This document shows positions 30,091 through 36,962 of a DNA stretch of 37,067 bases, piece after piece (position 1 is the stretch's first letter; every line of letters begins with the position of its first letter). Under the pieces are notes generated by a model. The model worked only from the letters and a program-made list of their open reading frames with translations. It was not told the DNA's origin and did no database searches. The DNA is taken from the IMG/VR virus record IMGVR_UViG_3300009285_000034, positions 1 to 37,067 of that record, one strand, 5' to 3'. The translations under genes were made by a program, and so were the position numbers. This stretch comes from a virus.

Positions 30091-31450
30091 CACGTGCTAC
30101 CTCCTTGACCATATCAGGATGCTGCAACATGTACCGCGCCCAACGCGCCTGAAGAGACGCCTGTGCTTGCGGGGTGTCGTTGGCCGGGGCCTCTGCGTTT
30201 CCTGAAGGCACCCTTGCGGTGTCAGGAAGTGCCTCGGGGAGGAAACCGGTCAGCTTGCGGATCGCGGCAAAATCCTCGTCGCCCATCGGCATCGTATCCC
30301 GGATCGGCGCCAGAAGCTGGGCCAGCTCGGACAGGGAAACCTTTTTCCCCAACGGGGTGACGGTTATGCGCGGCCTGGCGGTCAGCCCTGTGAAAATCGA
30401 CGGATTCCACTGCGCCAGTTTCGATACCAGCTTTTTGTCGATTTGCGACGCGAACCCGTCCATCATCGCATTGAACGTAACCATGAACATGGACGAGCTG
30501 TCGCTCATCGCGGCCAGAGATCCCGTGCCCGTGGTTGCGCTGAGCGCAACCCATTGCATGTTAAACAATTGCAGCTTGAGGACGCCGTAATATTTGATCG
30601 CCTCCAGGATCGAGGCGGCGGCGGCAAAGTTCACATCCATCAGTTCGCCCACGAACCCCGCTGGCCAGGTGGCGTAATTACCCTCCTGTGCGGTCATGAT
30701 CGCGCGGGCCGCCTCGCGGATCGCGACTTTGTCTGTATCGTCTAACTTTTTCTCAGTCTTAACACTTAAATAACCGGCAGAATGTTCAAACCCCATCCCT
30801 TGCACGATTTCCAAACCGTATTTTATGCGCTCCAAACGCCAGACAGCTTCCAGTGGGGTCAACCCCTCCGGGTTATGCGCGTCGCCGAACGTCAGATGCA
30901 GACTGTCCTCCAGCGGCAGTGTCACCTCCGGTTCGGGGTAGATATACTGGGTCATGCCTCGAACTTTGCCATTGTCCGAGAAATCCCACTTAAAAAAGCT
31001 GGAGGAATCCCGCCAGCCCAGCCGACGGATGCCAATGAGATTATCTTTGTACTGGCTGCGCCAATCGTCCTCCCCGGGTGGGGTCCACGTCTCCGAGCGC
31101 ATACCGGGCACAATCTCCCACCATCCCCAGCCGAAGAACGGCACATTGCCGATCAGGGTATCGATAAACGTGCTTTGCCCGCCGTCCATATCCTCCATAG
31201 TCTGCTCGATAAATTCGCCGGCCCGCTTGTCTTTATCGGTCGCCTTGTCAGGCAACTCGACCTGCAAATTGATCCCCCGGGCCAGCGCCGAGAAAATCAC
31301 GCGCACAATCGATACCTCCGGGTCTGACCGGCGCATGCGCGAGTAGAGCGGCTGAACGCCTGGCCAGCGCAAATCGCGATGGTACGCGGTTTCCACAAAG
31401 CCCATAAATTGTTGCAGTCCAGTGTAACCGCGCTCGTTATAATTCGGCAT
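30083..31450 (-). CDS. Portal protein, Mu gp29-like
   Basis: This 455-residue portal has the gp29-type landmarks RDLRWPGVQPLYSRMRRSDPEV, FFGWGWWEIVP, HLTFGDAHNPEGLTPLEAVWR and FNAMMDGFASQIDKKLV. It forms the dodecameric DNA gate. AGGAG lies in the end of the homing endonuclease gene, which overlaps by 14 bases. Its first 27 codons are a divergent second copy of the portal start at 32182-32265. The C-terminal linker carries repeat copy R4 (translated DTARVPSGN). Confidence 0.88.
   Translation of the reverse strand: MPNYNERGYTGLQQFMGFVETAYHRDLRWPGVQPLYSRMRRSDPEVSIVRVIFSALARGINLQVELPDKATDKDKRAGEFIEQTMEDMDGGQSTFIDTLIGNVPFFGWGWWEIVPGMRSETWTPPGEDDWRSQYKDNLIGIRRLGWRDSSSFFKWDFSDNGKVRGMTQYIYPEPEVTLPLEDSLHLTFGDAHNPEGLTPLEAVWRLERIKYGLEIVQGMGFEHSAGYLSVKTEKKLDDTDKVAIREAARAIMTAQEGNYATWPAGFVGELMDVNFAAAASILEAIKYYGVLKLQLFNMQWVALSATTGTGSLAAMSDSSSMFMVTFNAMMDGFASQIDKKLVSKLAQWNPSIFTGLTARPRITVTPLGKKVSLSELAQLLAPIRDTMPMGDEDFAAIRKLTGFLPEALPDTARVPSGNAEAPANDTPQAQASLQARWARYMLQHPDMVKEVARDV
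30200..30237. repeat. Palindromic repeat copy R4 in the portal C-terminus
   Basis: TCCTGA...TCAGGA encloses CACC-CTTGC-GGTG, followed by AGGAAGTGCCTCG. Compared with R1 it lacks the middle hairpin and a CGAG tetramer but keeps GCGGTGTC, AGGAAG and TGCCTCG in order. Confidence 0.6.
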
Positions 31451-32144
31451 CTATTTTCTCCTTTTTGCGCCGCTTCCAGAATTCACGCATGCCTTCACTA
31501 ATTTTTATTTTGACATCTGGGGGCATTTTTACCCCAATTTTGGCGGCGCTAATTTTTAATTTGACATCTAAGGGCATCTGATGTTTTTTTGCTAGCTTGG
31601 CGGCGCTTATTTTTGCACAATGCTCATCCGAAAACACCCTATTCTTCATAGCCGCTCTCATTTTTTCTCTTGTCTCTTGTGATATCGGGGGGAGTTTCCT
31701 TCCTCGATTGGCGTTGCCAATTTTTTCTTTGGTTGCCTCAGACATGGACCTTTTGGGTTTTCCCCTTTGTGCATCGCCAATATGCCTACGCCTTTCTTCG
31801 GAATGTGGACGGCCTTTCAATGTGGCACTAATTTTTGCCTTCGTTTCTGCGCTAGGATGTAATCCAAACGCACCATCCCCGCCCAGTGTCGCGTTGTAAT
31901 AACCATATTGAGCAATAAACTCTATTTCTTTCTGGCATAATAGGTTTCTGTCGTTGCTCTCAAAAAGAACAAACCAATCCCATGCATCTTTGCCATATTT
32001 TCTTATAGCGTCTGCAAAACGATAATGTTCGCCCTTATCAGCAGCAGCCAAATGACGATCCATTCTACGTTTAAATCCGTAGGTAGTTATGCCAACATAA
32101 GCATGACCATTTATTTTATTTCTCGCCATATAGACTACGCCCAT
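31437..32144 (-). CDS. GIY-YIG homing endonuclease with NUMOD3 repeats
   Basis: This 235-residue protein starts GVVYMARNKINGHAYVGIT, a clear GIY-YIG motif, with KRRMDRHL and a later IEFIAQYGYYNATLGGDG as the remaining nuclease core. The C-terminal half has repeated NUMOD3-type DNA-binding segments (TKAKISATLKGRPHSEE, TREKMRAAMKN, KLKISAAKIGVKMP). GGAGG precedes the ATG at 32144, with a private TATAAT at 32176-32171. It is free-standing between terminase and portal and probably cuts the portal gene of related phages. Confidence 0.92.
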   Translation of the reverse strand: MGVVYMARNKINGHAYVGITTYGFKRRMDRHLAAADKGEHYRFADAIRKYGKDAWDWFVLFESNDRNLLCQKEIEFIAQYGYYNATLGGDGAFGLHPSAETKAKISATLKGRPHSEERRRHIGDAQRGKPKRSMSEATKEKIGNANRGRKLPPISQETREKMRAAMKNRVFSDEHCAKISAAKLAKKHQMPLDVKLKISAAKIGVKMPPDVKIKISEGMREFWKRRKKEKIDAEL

Positions 32145-32170
32145 AAGATCCTCCATTATATTTTAATCTA

Positions 32171-32176
32171 ATTATA
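32171..32176 (-). promoter_or_regulatory. -10 element of the homing endonuclease gene
   Basis: Minus-strand ATGGTATAAT, ten bases also found at the tnpB promoter (11196-11187). The -35 is poor. It overlaps the point where the truncated portal copy ends. Confidence 0.45.
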
Positions 32177-32181
32177 CCATG

Positions 32182-32265
32182 TCAGCGCAGATCCTTATGG
32201 AACGATTCTTCGATGTAGCCGTAAAATTCATGCAACCCGGTTTTGCCAATTTCCTGAAAATTCAT
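32182..32265 (-). pseudogene. Truncated first copy of the portal gene start
   Basis: The ATG at 32265 has GGAGATAAAA upstream, inside the end of the terminase gene. The ORF encodes 27 residues: it keeps TGL, F, G, E, H and ends KDLR before TGA. The working portal start reads ERGYTGLQQFMGFVETAYHR then DLRW. About 12 of 27 residues are identical with the same length. The original portal frame was therefore cut after codon 27 and the homing endonuclease lies immediately beyond. Confidence 0.8.
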
Positions 32266-32267
32266 TT

Positions 32268-33653
32268 TTATCTCCAGCGACTCTCGAAATTCTCAACTTT
32301 GTTCAGGTCTTGCACATCGTCCCAGTCTGCGCCGGCGCCGATAAGCTCGTTGTACATGCCTGAAGCCGCGTCCATTTCGTCGTCATGTTTTAATTCCGGC
32401 TGTCCATGCATGTGGTTAAGCCAGCGGTCATTCCACGCTCCGCGCAGCAGTTTGACGTTTCCGGCCAGCGCCTGGGCCGACAGTGGTTTAGCCCTGGTGA
32501 TCTTGTCGCCTTGAGGCGGGATGCCGCGCACATCATAACCTGCCAGGTGGGTGACGATATGATAAGCATCGCGCTTGCCGCTCGCTCCCCCCTCCTGCTC
32601 GAATCGGATATCCACGTTTTTCCCATCTTGTCCGGCTGTGTTTTTCATAGTCGTATCGGCTCGAGCAGGATCGATTTGCTCATTGGTTGCATCCAGGATA
32701 TAAACGATGCCATTGGCTATTTTGCCCTTGCATGACGCAGTAAAATCGGCGCTCTTTTTCTCAGTGGCCGCCAGGTCCCAGAAGCGCACTTCACGCCCGC
32801 CGGCAGGCACAGCGTCTACAATCTCGAACCAAGCCTTGTTGAATACCTTCCCGGCGGACGGCTTAATCTTCCAGTTCCCGCCGCGCCGCTTGTCACCTAG
32901 CAGCCGCTCGCGGTCCACCAGGGGCAGCGCTTGCAGATTCGCCAGATATCCAGGGTCTTTATCCAGCAGGATCTGATTGTCGTAAATCGTCGAGAGAATA
33001 AAGGTGACAGATTTGGGCAAACTGTCAGGATATTTTGCCAGCAGTTCGCCGGCAGTGTCGGCCCAGATGATTTCTTCGTTAACCCGAACCATCCAGCGGA
33101 TTTTACCGGAACGTTCGAGATTGGCATATCCGTCCTCGTTGATCCACCAGACCAGGAAATCAGCCAGCCAGCCAGGCTCGGGGTTGCAGGTCGCACGGAT
33201 ATAAGGCCGCACACCTACCGTGGACCGATTCCTGGACAACATATAGAAGAATTGATGCTCGGTAAAGGTTTCTAATTGGTCAAAAATTAATAGAGGAACT
33301 TGTGAGCTTTTCCAGTCGTTAACCGTATCATCGTATTGCAAATGTGAAAACGTTACCCGCGATCCTTCGGGAAAATTGAATTGATGCTCGTTTTCGTTGG
33401 GCTTGCCGTCCAGGAGTGGGTACATTTTCTGCGCCTCATCCCATAAACCGCCCTCTTTGATGATTTCCGAGATAGAACGCCGGAAGATGACTGCGCCAAA
33501 ATCTTTGTTGCCTTTGTGGCGGAGAGGCTCCATTAACAAAGCGTATGTTTTTCCCCCACCAGCACTTCCGCCAAAAATAGCGATGTCCGCCGAAGATGCC
33601 ATGAAGGTCTCTTGGCGAGGCTGGGGGCGAATGTCAATCACTTCCGCGATCAT
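32268..33653 (-). CDS. terL: Terminase large subunit
   Basis: From the ATG at 33653 this is 461 residues. The ATPase has Walker A GGSAGGGKT (28-36) and Walker B LLIFDQ (121-126). The nuclease domain begins near FWDLAATEKK with D293 as first acidic residue and ends with KHDDEMDAAS. It packages DNA into the prohead. The start lies in the end of the small-subunit gene with AGGGAAAA upstream. Confidence 0.95.
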   Translation of the reverse strand: MIAEVIDIRPQPRQETFMASSADIAIFGGSAGGGKTYALLMEPLRHKGNKDFGAVIFRRSISEIIKEGGLWDEAQKMYPLLDGKPNENEHQFNFPEGSRVTFSHLQYDDTVNDWKSSQVPLLIFDQLETFTEHQFFYMLSRNRSTVGVRPYIRATCNPEPGWLADFLVWWINEDGYANLERSGKIRWMVRVNEEIIWADTAGELLAKYPDSLPKSVTFILSTIYDNQILLDKDPGYLANLQALPLVDRERLLGDKRRGGNWKIKPSAGKVFNKAWFEIVDAVPAGGREVRFWDLAATEKKSADFTASCKGKIANGIVYILDATNEQIDPARADTTMKNTAGQDGKNVDIRFEQEGGASGKRDAYHIVTHLAGYDVRGIPPQGDKITRAKPLSAQALAGNVKLLRGAWNDRWLNHMHGQPELKHDDEMDAASGMYNELIGAGADWDDVQDLNKVENFESRWR

Positions 33654-34197
33654 TGTTTTCCCTGTTGTTGTCAGGAATATACACATTCACAGTCGCGGCG
33701 GGTAGTTCCTTGCCGTTAGTGGTTAAGTCGGTCCGGTCAATCAACTTACCCCGATATTTCAAAATGTCCTTTTGCGCCTCGTGGGCGCTGTAAAGCTCCA
33801 GTTCTGTTTCCACAATTTCGCGGTCTTCTTCATCCTCTTTCTTCGCGAGATAGGTTGTCACCTTTTGCTTTATCTTTTTGATGAGTTTTGTTTCCGGCTT
33901 CACAATCAATTCCCCCGCCTCGTTTTTTTTCATCAGATTGAGCGTAAAGCCAGAAGTGGTTATGTCCATCAAATCAGCCAGATCTCCGTCAGCAATGTCT
34001 GACAATAAACTGGCTGCCTGGTCAGCCGACATGATACGCTCGTCAATGGATGCCTTTATGTCAGCATTTGACAACAAACGGCTACCTTGCTGGCGTGCTG
34101 TTCGTGGAGAATAGCCAACCTCCTCAGCCGCCTTCGTGGCGTTGAAGTGTGTCAGATATCTGTCCAAAAACATGCGCTGTTTGTTGTTTAAACTCAT
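33634..34197 (-). CDS. terS: Terminase small subunit
   Basis: This 187-residue protein opens NNKQRMFLDRYLTHFNATKAAEEV then GYSPRTARQQGSRLLSN, the N-terminal helix-turn-helix of the Terminase_2 small-subunit family. A lysine-rich middle and helical oligomerisation part follow. GGAGGCGC precedes the ATG, which overlaps the upstream stop. It recognises the packaging site, probably near this gene. Confidence 0.92.
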   Translation of the reverse strand: MSLNNKQRMFLDRYLTHFNATKAAEEVGYSPRTARQQGSRLLSNADIKASIDERIMSADQAASLLSDIADGDLADLMDITTSGFTLNLMKKNEAGELIVKPETKLIKKIKQKVTTYLAKKEDEEDREIVETELELYSAHEAQKDILKYRGKLIDRTDLTTNGKELPAATVNVYIPDNNRENNDRGSD

Positions 34198-34583
34198 GCG
34201 CCTCCGCTTTTGCGCGGCCTGGTGGGCGTGTTGCCACTGGCCTTTTCCGATTCTTCAATTTTGCGCTGCCGGTAGTATGCCTGCATCATCCCCTGTTCCA
34301 CCGCCTTGGTGATCGCGTCGGCCATTTTGTTGACGATCATGTCCTGGATAGCCTCCGTCATGTTGGCCTGCTGCTTCTCGATCACACTGGATGAGCGCAG
34401 TTTGCCGGTCAGGAACCAGTAAACCACCAGTACCAAGATCGCAGTACTGCCGCCGGTGGACACAAGGTCCATCACTGTTTGGGCCGTCGGATCGGCAATG
34501 TCAAACAAACCCAGGATGCGCAAAACGGCGAATGTGGCGGCGATAAAAGGGGCCGCGTTGTTGATCATGTCACTGGCGCCCAT
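34194..34583 (-). CDS. Membrane protein with coiled tail (129 aa), holin-like candidate
   Basis: Two hydrophobic helices (about 12-30, PFIAATFAVLRILGLF; and 46-60, AILVLVVYWFL) precede a soluble helical tail ending in basic residues (RQRKIEESEKASGN, RPRKSGG). Placed between a second membrane gene and terminase. It could form a holin/antiholin pair with the next gene. No strong ribosome site is visible. Confidence 0.55.
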   Translation of the reverse strand: MGASDMINNAAPFIAATFAVLRILGLFDIADPTAQTVMDLVSTGGSTAILVLVVYWFLTGKLRSSSVIEKQQANMTEAIQDMIVNKMADAITKAVEQGMMQAYYRQRKIEESEKASGNTPTRPRKSGGA

Positions 34584-34614
34584 CTAACAGTGTTTGTTGC
34601 CCCAACATGCGGTG

Positions 34615-34899
34615 TCATGGCTTCTGTGGTGCTTTGTCCTTCCAATCGTGGAGGATGTTCGCACCACCCCCACCCAGGAAGGCTGAAATAATTTGACCCA
34701 CTACCGGATTCAGGTCGGGCAGCAGGTCAGAGAAAAGATTGATCCCCGCCAAAAACACCAGCACGCCCGACAAAATCCATGCCACATACATCAACCAGAA
34801 TTTATCCAGGGAGAACTTGTCAAATATCGGCGTGATGAAACCGGCCACAAAACGTTCCACGGCAACGGCCAGGAAGATTGCCAGTCCTACAGCGTCCAT
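34615..34899 (-). CDS. Small membrane protein, holin candidate (94 aa)
   Basis: Hydrophobic segments at about 4-20 and 37-52 (WLMYVAWILSGVLVFLAGI), plus a weaker third near 65-78, and a charged C-terminus (HDWKDKAPQKP), the size and plan of class II holins. GAGAGAGGGATAAATT precedes the ATG. It is the first gene after the late promoter, while the lysin is the last gene of the same arm. Confidence 0.55.
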   Translation of the reverse strand: MDAVGLAIFLAVAVERFVAGFITPIFDKFSLDKFWLMYVAWILSGVLVFLAGINLFSDLLPDLNPVVGQIISAFLGGGGANILHDWKDKAPQKP

Positions 34900-34944
34900 A
34901 ATTTATCCCTCTCTCGCGGCTGAATGTTAGGTTGCCGCAGTTAC

Positions 34945-34972
34945 ATTATACCTATTTGGGGGAAATATACAA
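34945..34972 (-). promoter_or_regulatory. Late promoter for the virion operon
   Basis: Minus-strand TTGTAT (34972-34967), 16-bp spacer and perfect TATAAT (34950-34945), 46 bp before the holin-like ATG. AACTGCGC at 34971-34978, its inverse at 35004-35011 and a near copy inverse at 34934-34942 surround it as possible operator sites. On the plus strand the 35004 arm is followed by ATTTTTTTT, a possible terminator for opposite-strand transcripts. The gap 34900-35046 has no ORF. Confidence 0.6.
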
Positions 34973-35046
34973 CTGCGCTGTGAGCCACTACAACGCGTTT
35001 TTGGCGCAGTTATTTTTTTTGAAGTGTTTTTATTCACGCCTGGCAC

Positions 35047-35247
35047 TTAAACGCGCCTACGCGTGTCCTGTGGCCTGTAGCGTGCGTTCTTGCACTCCTC
35101 GCACGTCACCTTATGCTCCCTCTCAGCCGCTTTCGTCTCCTTGCACGCTCGCAGTAAGTTCGCGGCGTTACTGGGCGTGAGCAGCACGTTGAAATCATAG
35201 ATCGCTTTCAGCCTGGCGTCTTGCAACTTGGTTAGTTCCTCACACAT
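35047..35247 (-). CDS. Small helical protein with CEEC (66 aa)
   Basis: GGAGGG precedes the ATG at 35247. A helical protein (LQDARLKAIYDFNVLL, ANLLRACKETKAAEREH) with VTCEECKNARY near the C-terminus and a basic end (RPQDTRRRV). One CxxC plus an upstream cysteine and histidine could bind zinc. It is the last gene of the leftward early arm before the late promoter. Confidence 0.6.
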   Translation of the reverse strand: MCEELTKLQDARLKAIYDFNVLLTPSNAANLLRACKETKAAEREHKVTCEECKNARYRPQDTRRRV

Positions 35248-35256
35248 ACACCCTCC

Positions 35257-35652
35257 CTATGGGTAGATTTTTTCGCAATTATGGGATCTCAGATATTCCT
35301 CTGCCGACTGGATCAAGCCGTCACCGATCCGAAATCCGCTCACCTCCAACCACCCCATCGCCTTCGTAAACTGCACGATCCGGCAGCCTACGGTTTTGTC
35401 TGGCAAAGTGAACAAGCAGTAGTCCCGTTGAAGGCCGCTCTTCAAATCCACTTTCGCCCATCGCTGCAACATATCCCCGCGCTCCCAACATTGGCGGATG
35501 TTAAGCGCCTCGGGATGTTTCTCGGCGTGCGCACGTTCAACCACCTGGGGCAGCGCGATTGCCGCGATTGCCGCCAGGGCCAGGACGCACACGGCAATCA
35601 GCACCCCGGACAGCGGGTTATGATTCTGGTAGCGGTAGGTCGTTGTCGTCAT
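35257..35652 (-). CDS. Single-pass membrane protein (131 aa)
   Basis: The start at 35652 follows GGGTGG. A helix at about 16-36 (VLIAVCVLALAAIAAIALP) is probably an uncleaved signal anchor. The remaining 95 residues form a soluble domain with three cysteines (QCWERGDML, DYCLFTLPDKTVGCRIVQ) that may be outside the membrane. Function unknown. Confidence 0.6.
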   Translation of the reverse strand: MTTTTYRYQNHNPLSGVLIAVCVLALAAIAAIALPQVVERAHAEKHPEALNIRQCWERGDMLQRWAKVDLKSGLQRDYCLFTLPDKTVGCRIVQFTKAMGWLEVSGFRIGDGLIQSAEEYLRSHNCEKIYP

Positions 35653-35929
35653 GGTCCACCCTGGTCTCTTCAAGAATTATGTCAAACAATATGGCGTCAG
35701 CTTCGGCCTGTTGCATCCATCCGGTATGTAGCTCCCGCCCGACGATCATCCGGTAGATGTGCGTTAGCCGCTGTTGCAGTATCGCGTTCTCGGCTTCCAG
35801 GTCATCAATCGCGCCCCGCACAAGGCTGGCGTAAGTTTGTATCCCCTCGATCATGGCATACACCGCTTTGCTGTGGGTCAGCGGAAGTCGGATTTCAATG
35901 GTTTTGTATTCCGTTTTTGGTTCGGTCAT
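35618..35929 (-). CDS. Hypothetical helical protein (103 aa)
   Basis: The start overlaps the VRR-NUC stop (ATGA) and the end overlaps the next gene by 35 bases. The N-terminal strand (YKTIEIRLPLTHSKAVYAMI) is followed by helices including a coiled segment (DDLEAENAILQQRLTHIYRM) and an acidic C-terminus (VDHDDNDLPLPES). Family not recognised. Confidence 0.6.
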   Translation of the reverse strand: MTEPKTEYKTIEIRLPLTHSKAVYAMIEGIQTYASLVRGAIDDLEAENAILQQRLTHIYRMIVGRELHTGWMQQAEADAILFDIILEETRVDHDDNDLPLPES

Positions 35930-36225
35930 TCTAGCGCCTCCTCGTCAAAATTGCGCATGATCGTGATCGCCTGCTCCGCTGTCTGCGCGATACTCACCCG
36001 CCCCGGATACATCCGGTGGAAGATGATTTCGCGCTCGTTCAGCGTTTCGCCAGGCTGCTTGATCTCCATGAGCATCACCCCGCCGCATTTGCCGACGACC
36101 AACACGTCTGGAAATCCTCCGCCAACCATGTGGAGAAGGCATACGTAATACGAGGCCTGGCGCAGGGCCTTCACAATCGCCGGTTGATTCGCATCAGTTC
36201 TACACGGCGCGTTGCCTCTAGGCAT
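35926..36225 (-). CDS. VRR-NUC nuclease (99 aa), resolvase-like
   Basis: A single-domain PD-(D/E)xK protein: GGGFPDVLV gives D40, then LMEIK gives E54 and K56, with an N-terminal helix containing Q14 (DANQPAIVKALRQ). Stand-alone VRR-NUC domains in phages cut branched DNA such as Holliday junctions. The start at 36225 lies in the end of the upstream gene. It fits resolution of replication or recombination intermediates before packaging. Confidence 0.85.
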   Translation of the reverse strand: MPRGNAPCRTDANQPAIVKALRQASYYVCLLHMVGGGFPDVLVVGKCGGVMLMEIKQPGETLNEREIIFHRMYPGRVSIAQTAEQAITIMRNFDEEALE

Positions 36226-36514
36226 TTTCCACCGCCTTCCACGCTGCGCCGATCCTGTCGTCATCCTCCAGGTAAATCATGTAGCCCTTATTCTCCAGCG
36301 TGTTGATTACCTGGCCAACCTGCCGGCTGGGGAGCCCGGCCATCCGCGCCAGCTTGGAACGCGGCAGAGGCCCGTCCCGCTCCAGCACCGCCCATAATTG
36401 GTCGAGTTCGGTATCCAGGTCGAACGTCTGCACAATCGCCCGGCATTTGACGCAGCGATCTCCGACCGCGTTGTGCCGTTTTCCGCAGATGCAGCAAAAT
36501 TTTCGTTCGCTCAT
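36218..36514 (-). CDS. Zinc ribbon plus winged-helix protein (98 aa)
   Basis: The N-terminus has FCCICGK and CVKC, a zinc ribbon, followed by a winged helix (ELDQLWAVLERDGPLP, RSKLARMAGLPSRQVGQVIN, TLENKGYMIYLED). This is the layout of a small DNA-binding regulator. ATG at 36514 is preferred over TTG at 36520 because of spacing from GGAGAGGG. Confidence 0.72.
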   Translation of the reverse strand: MSERKFCCICGKRHNAVGDRCVKCRAIVQTFDLDTELDQLWAVLERDGPLPRSKLARMAGLPSRQVGQVINTLENKGYMIYLEDDDRIGAAWKAVENA

Positions 36515-36516
36515 CT

Positions 36517-36771
36517 TCAATCCCTCTCCGCCAATTTTTCACGTCCTGTATCAGTGACTAAAAACCTATGCCAGGGATAAGCTACTTTTTCTTCGTCAAT
36601 CCAGCCGTTTGTTTTGAGTGCCGCAATAGTTTTCCACAATCCCTTTGCGCCCATGTTCCAGGTGCTTACGTTGGAATTGTTGGATAACGCCCGCAAAACG
36701 ATCAGTGGATCCTTCGTCTGCCTTGCGGTAAGTTCGCCCGCGTCTCCCGAAAAATAGCATATATGAATCAT
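36517..36771 (-). CDS. Winged-helix-like protein (84 aa)
   Basis: The start at 36771 follows GGAGAGGG. The pattern LWKTIAALKTNGWIDEEK then HRFLVTDTGREKL is that of a winged helix ending in a wing and a DTG-type turn, common in small phage regulators. It ends LAERD*, like the upstream gene, with the next ribosome site embedded in that end. Confidence 0.62.
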   Translation of the reverse strand: MIHICYFSGDAGELTARQTKDPLIVLRALSNNSNVSTWNMGAKGLWKTIAALKTNGWIDEEKVAYPWHRFLVTDTGREKLAERD

Positions 36772-36772
36772 T

Positions 36773-36961
36773 TCAGTCCCTCTCCGCCGCTGCGAACCCT
36801 GCCGCCCAATCCGTGTGCTCTTGCTCCCCCAGGGTATACGGGTTAGAGTTGATCCCGTCGTACATACAGGCGTTCCAGCCCGCGATCCACGCCTCGGTTG
36901 GCCGGTCGTGGTCGTCCTCGCTGCGCGGATTGCCGAACAGATCAATCGTTATATAAGGCAT
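36773..36961 (-). CDS. RMF-like small protein (62 aa)
   Basis: The pattern AWIAGWNACMYDG, NPYTLGEQEHTDWAAGF and a closing AAERD matches the ribosome modulation factor family, with its G..A...G, NPY and W..G signature. RMF pairs ribosomes into inactive dimers; phage members may alter host translation. CrpP-type proteins share the same motif. GGAGGAGGAGGT precedes the ATG. Confidence 0.65.
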   Translation of the reverse strand: MPYITIDLFGNPRSEDDHDRPTEAWIAGWNACMYDGINSNPYTLGEQEHTDWAAGFAAAERD

Positions 36962-36962
36962 G

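Noticed and set aside
31437-32265. Group I intron or intein carrying the homing endonuclease
   Set aside because: The endonuclease has its own promoter, ribosome site and stop, no intron core or intein splice motifs are seen, and the portal is already complete downstream.
34971-35020. Minus-strand terminator before the late operon
   Set aside because: The 8-bp inverted repeat has a 25-base loop and its T-run is on the plus-strand side only, so it would not stop leftward transcripts. Operator sites are the better reading.
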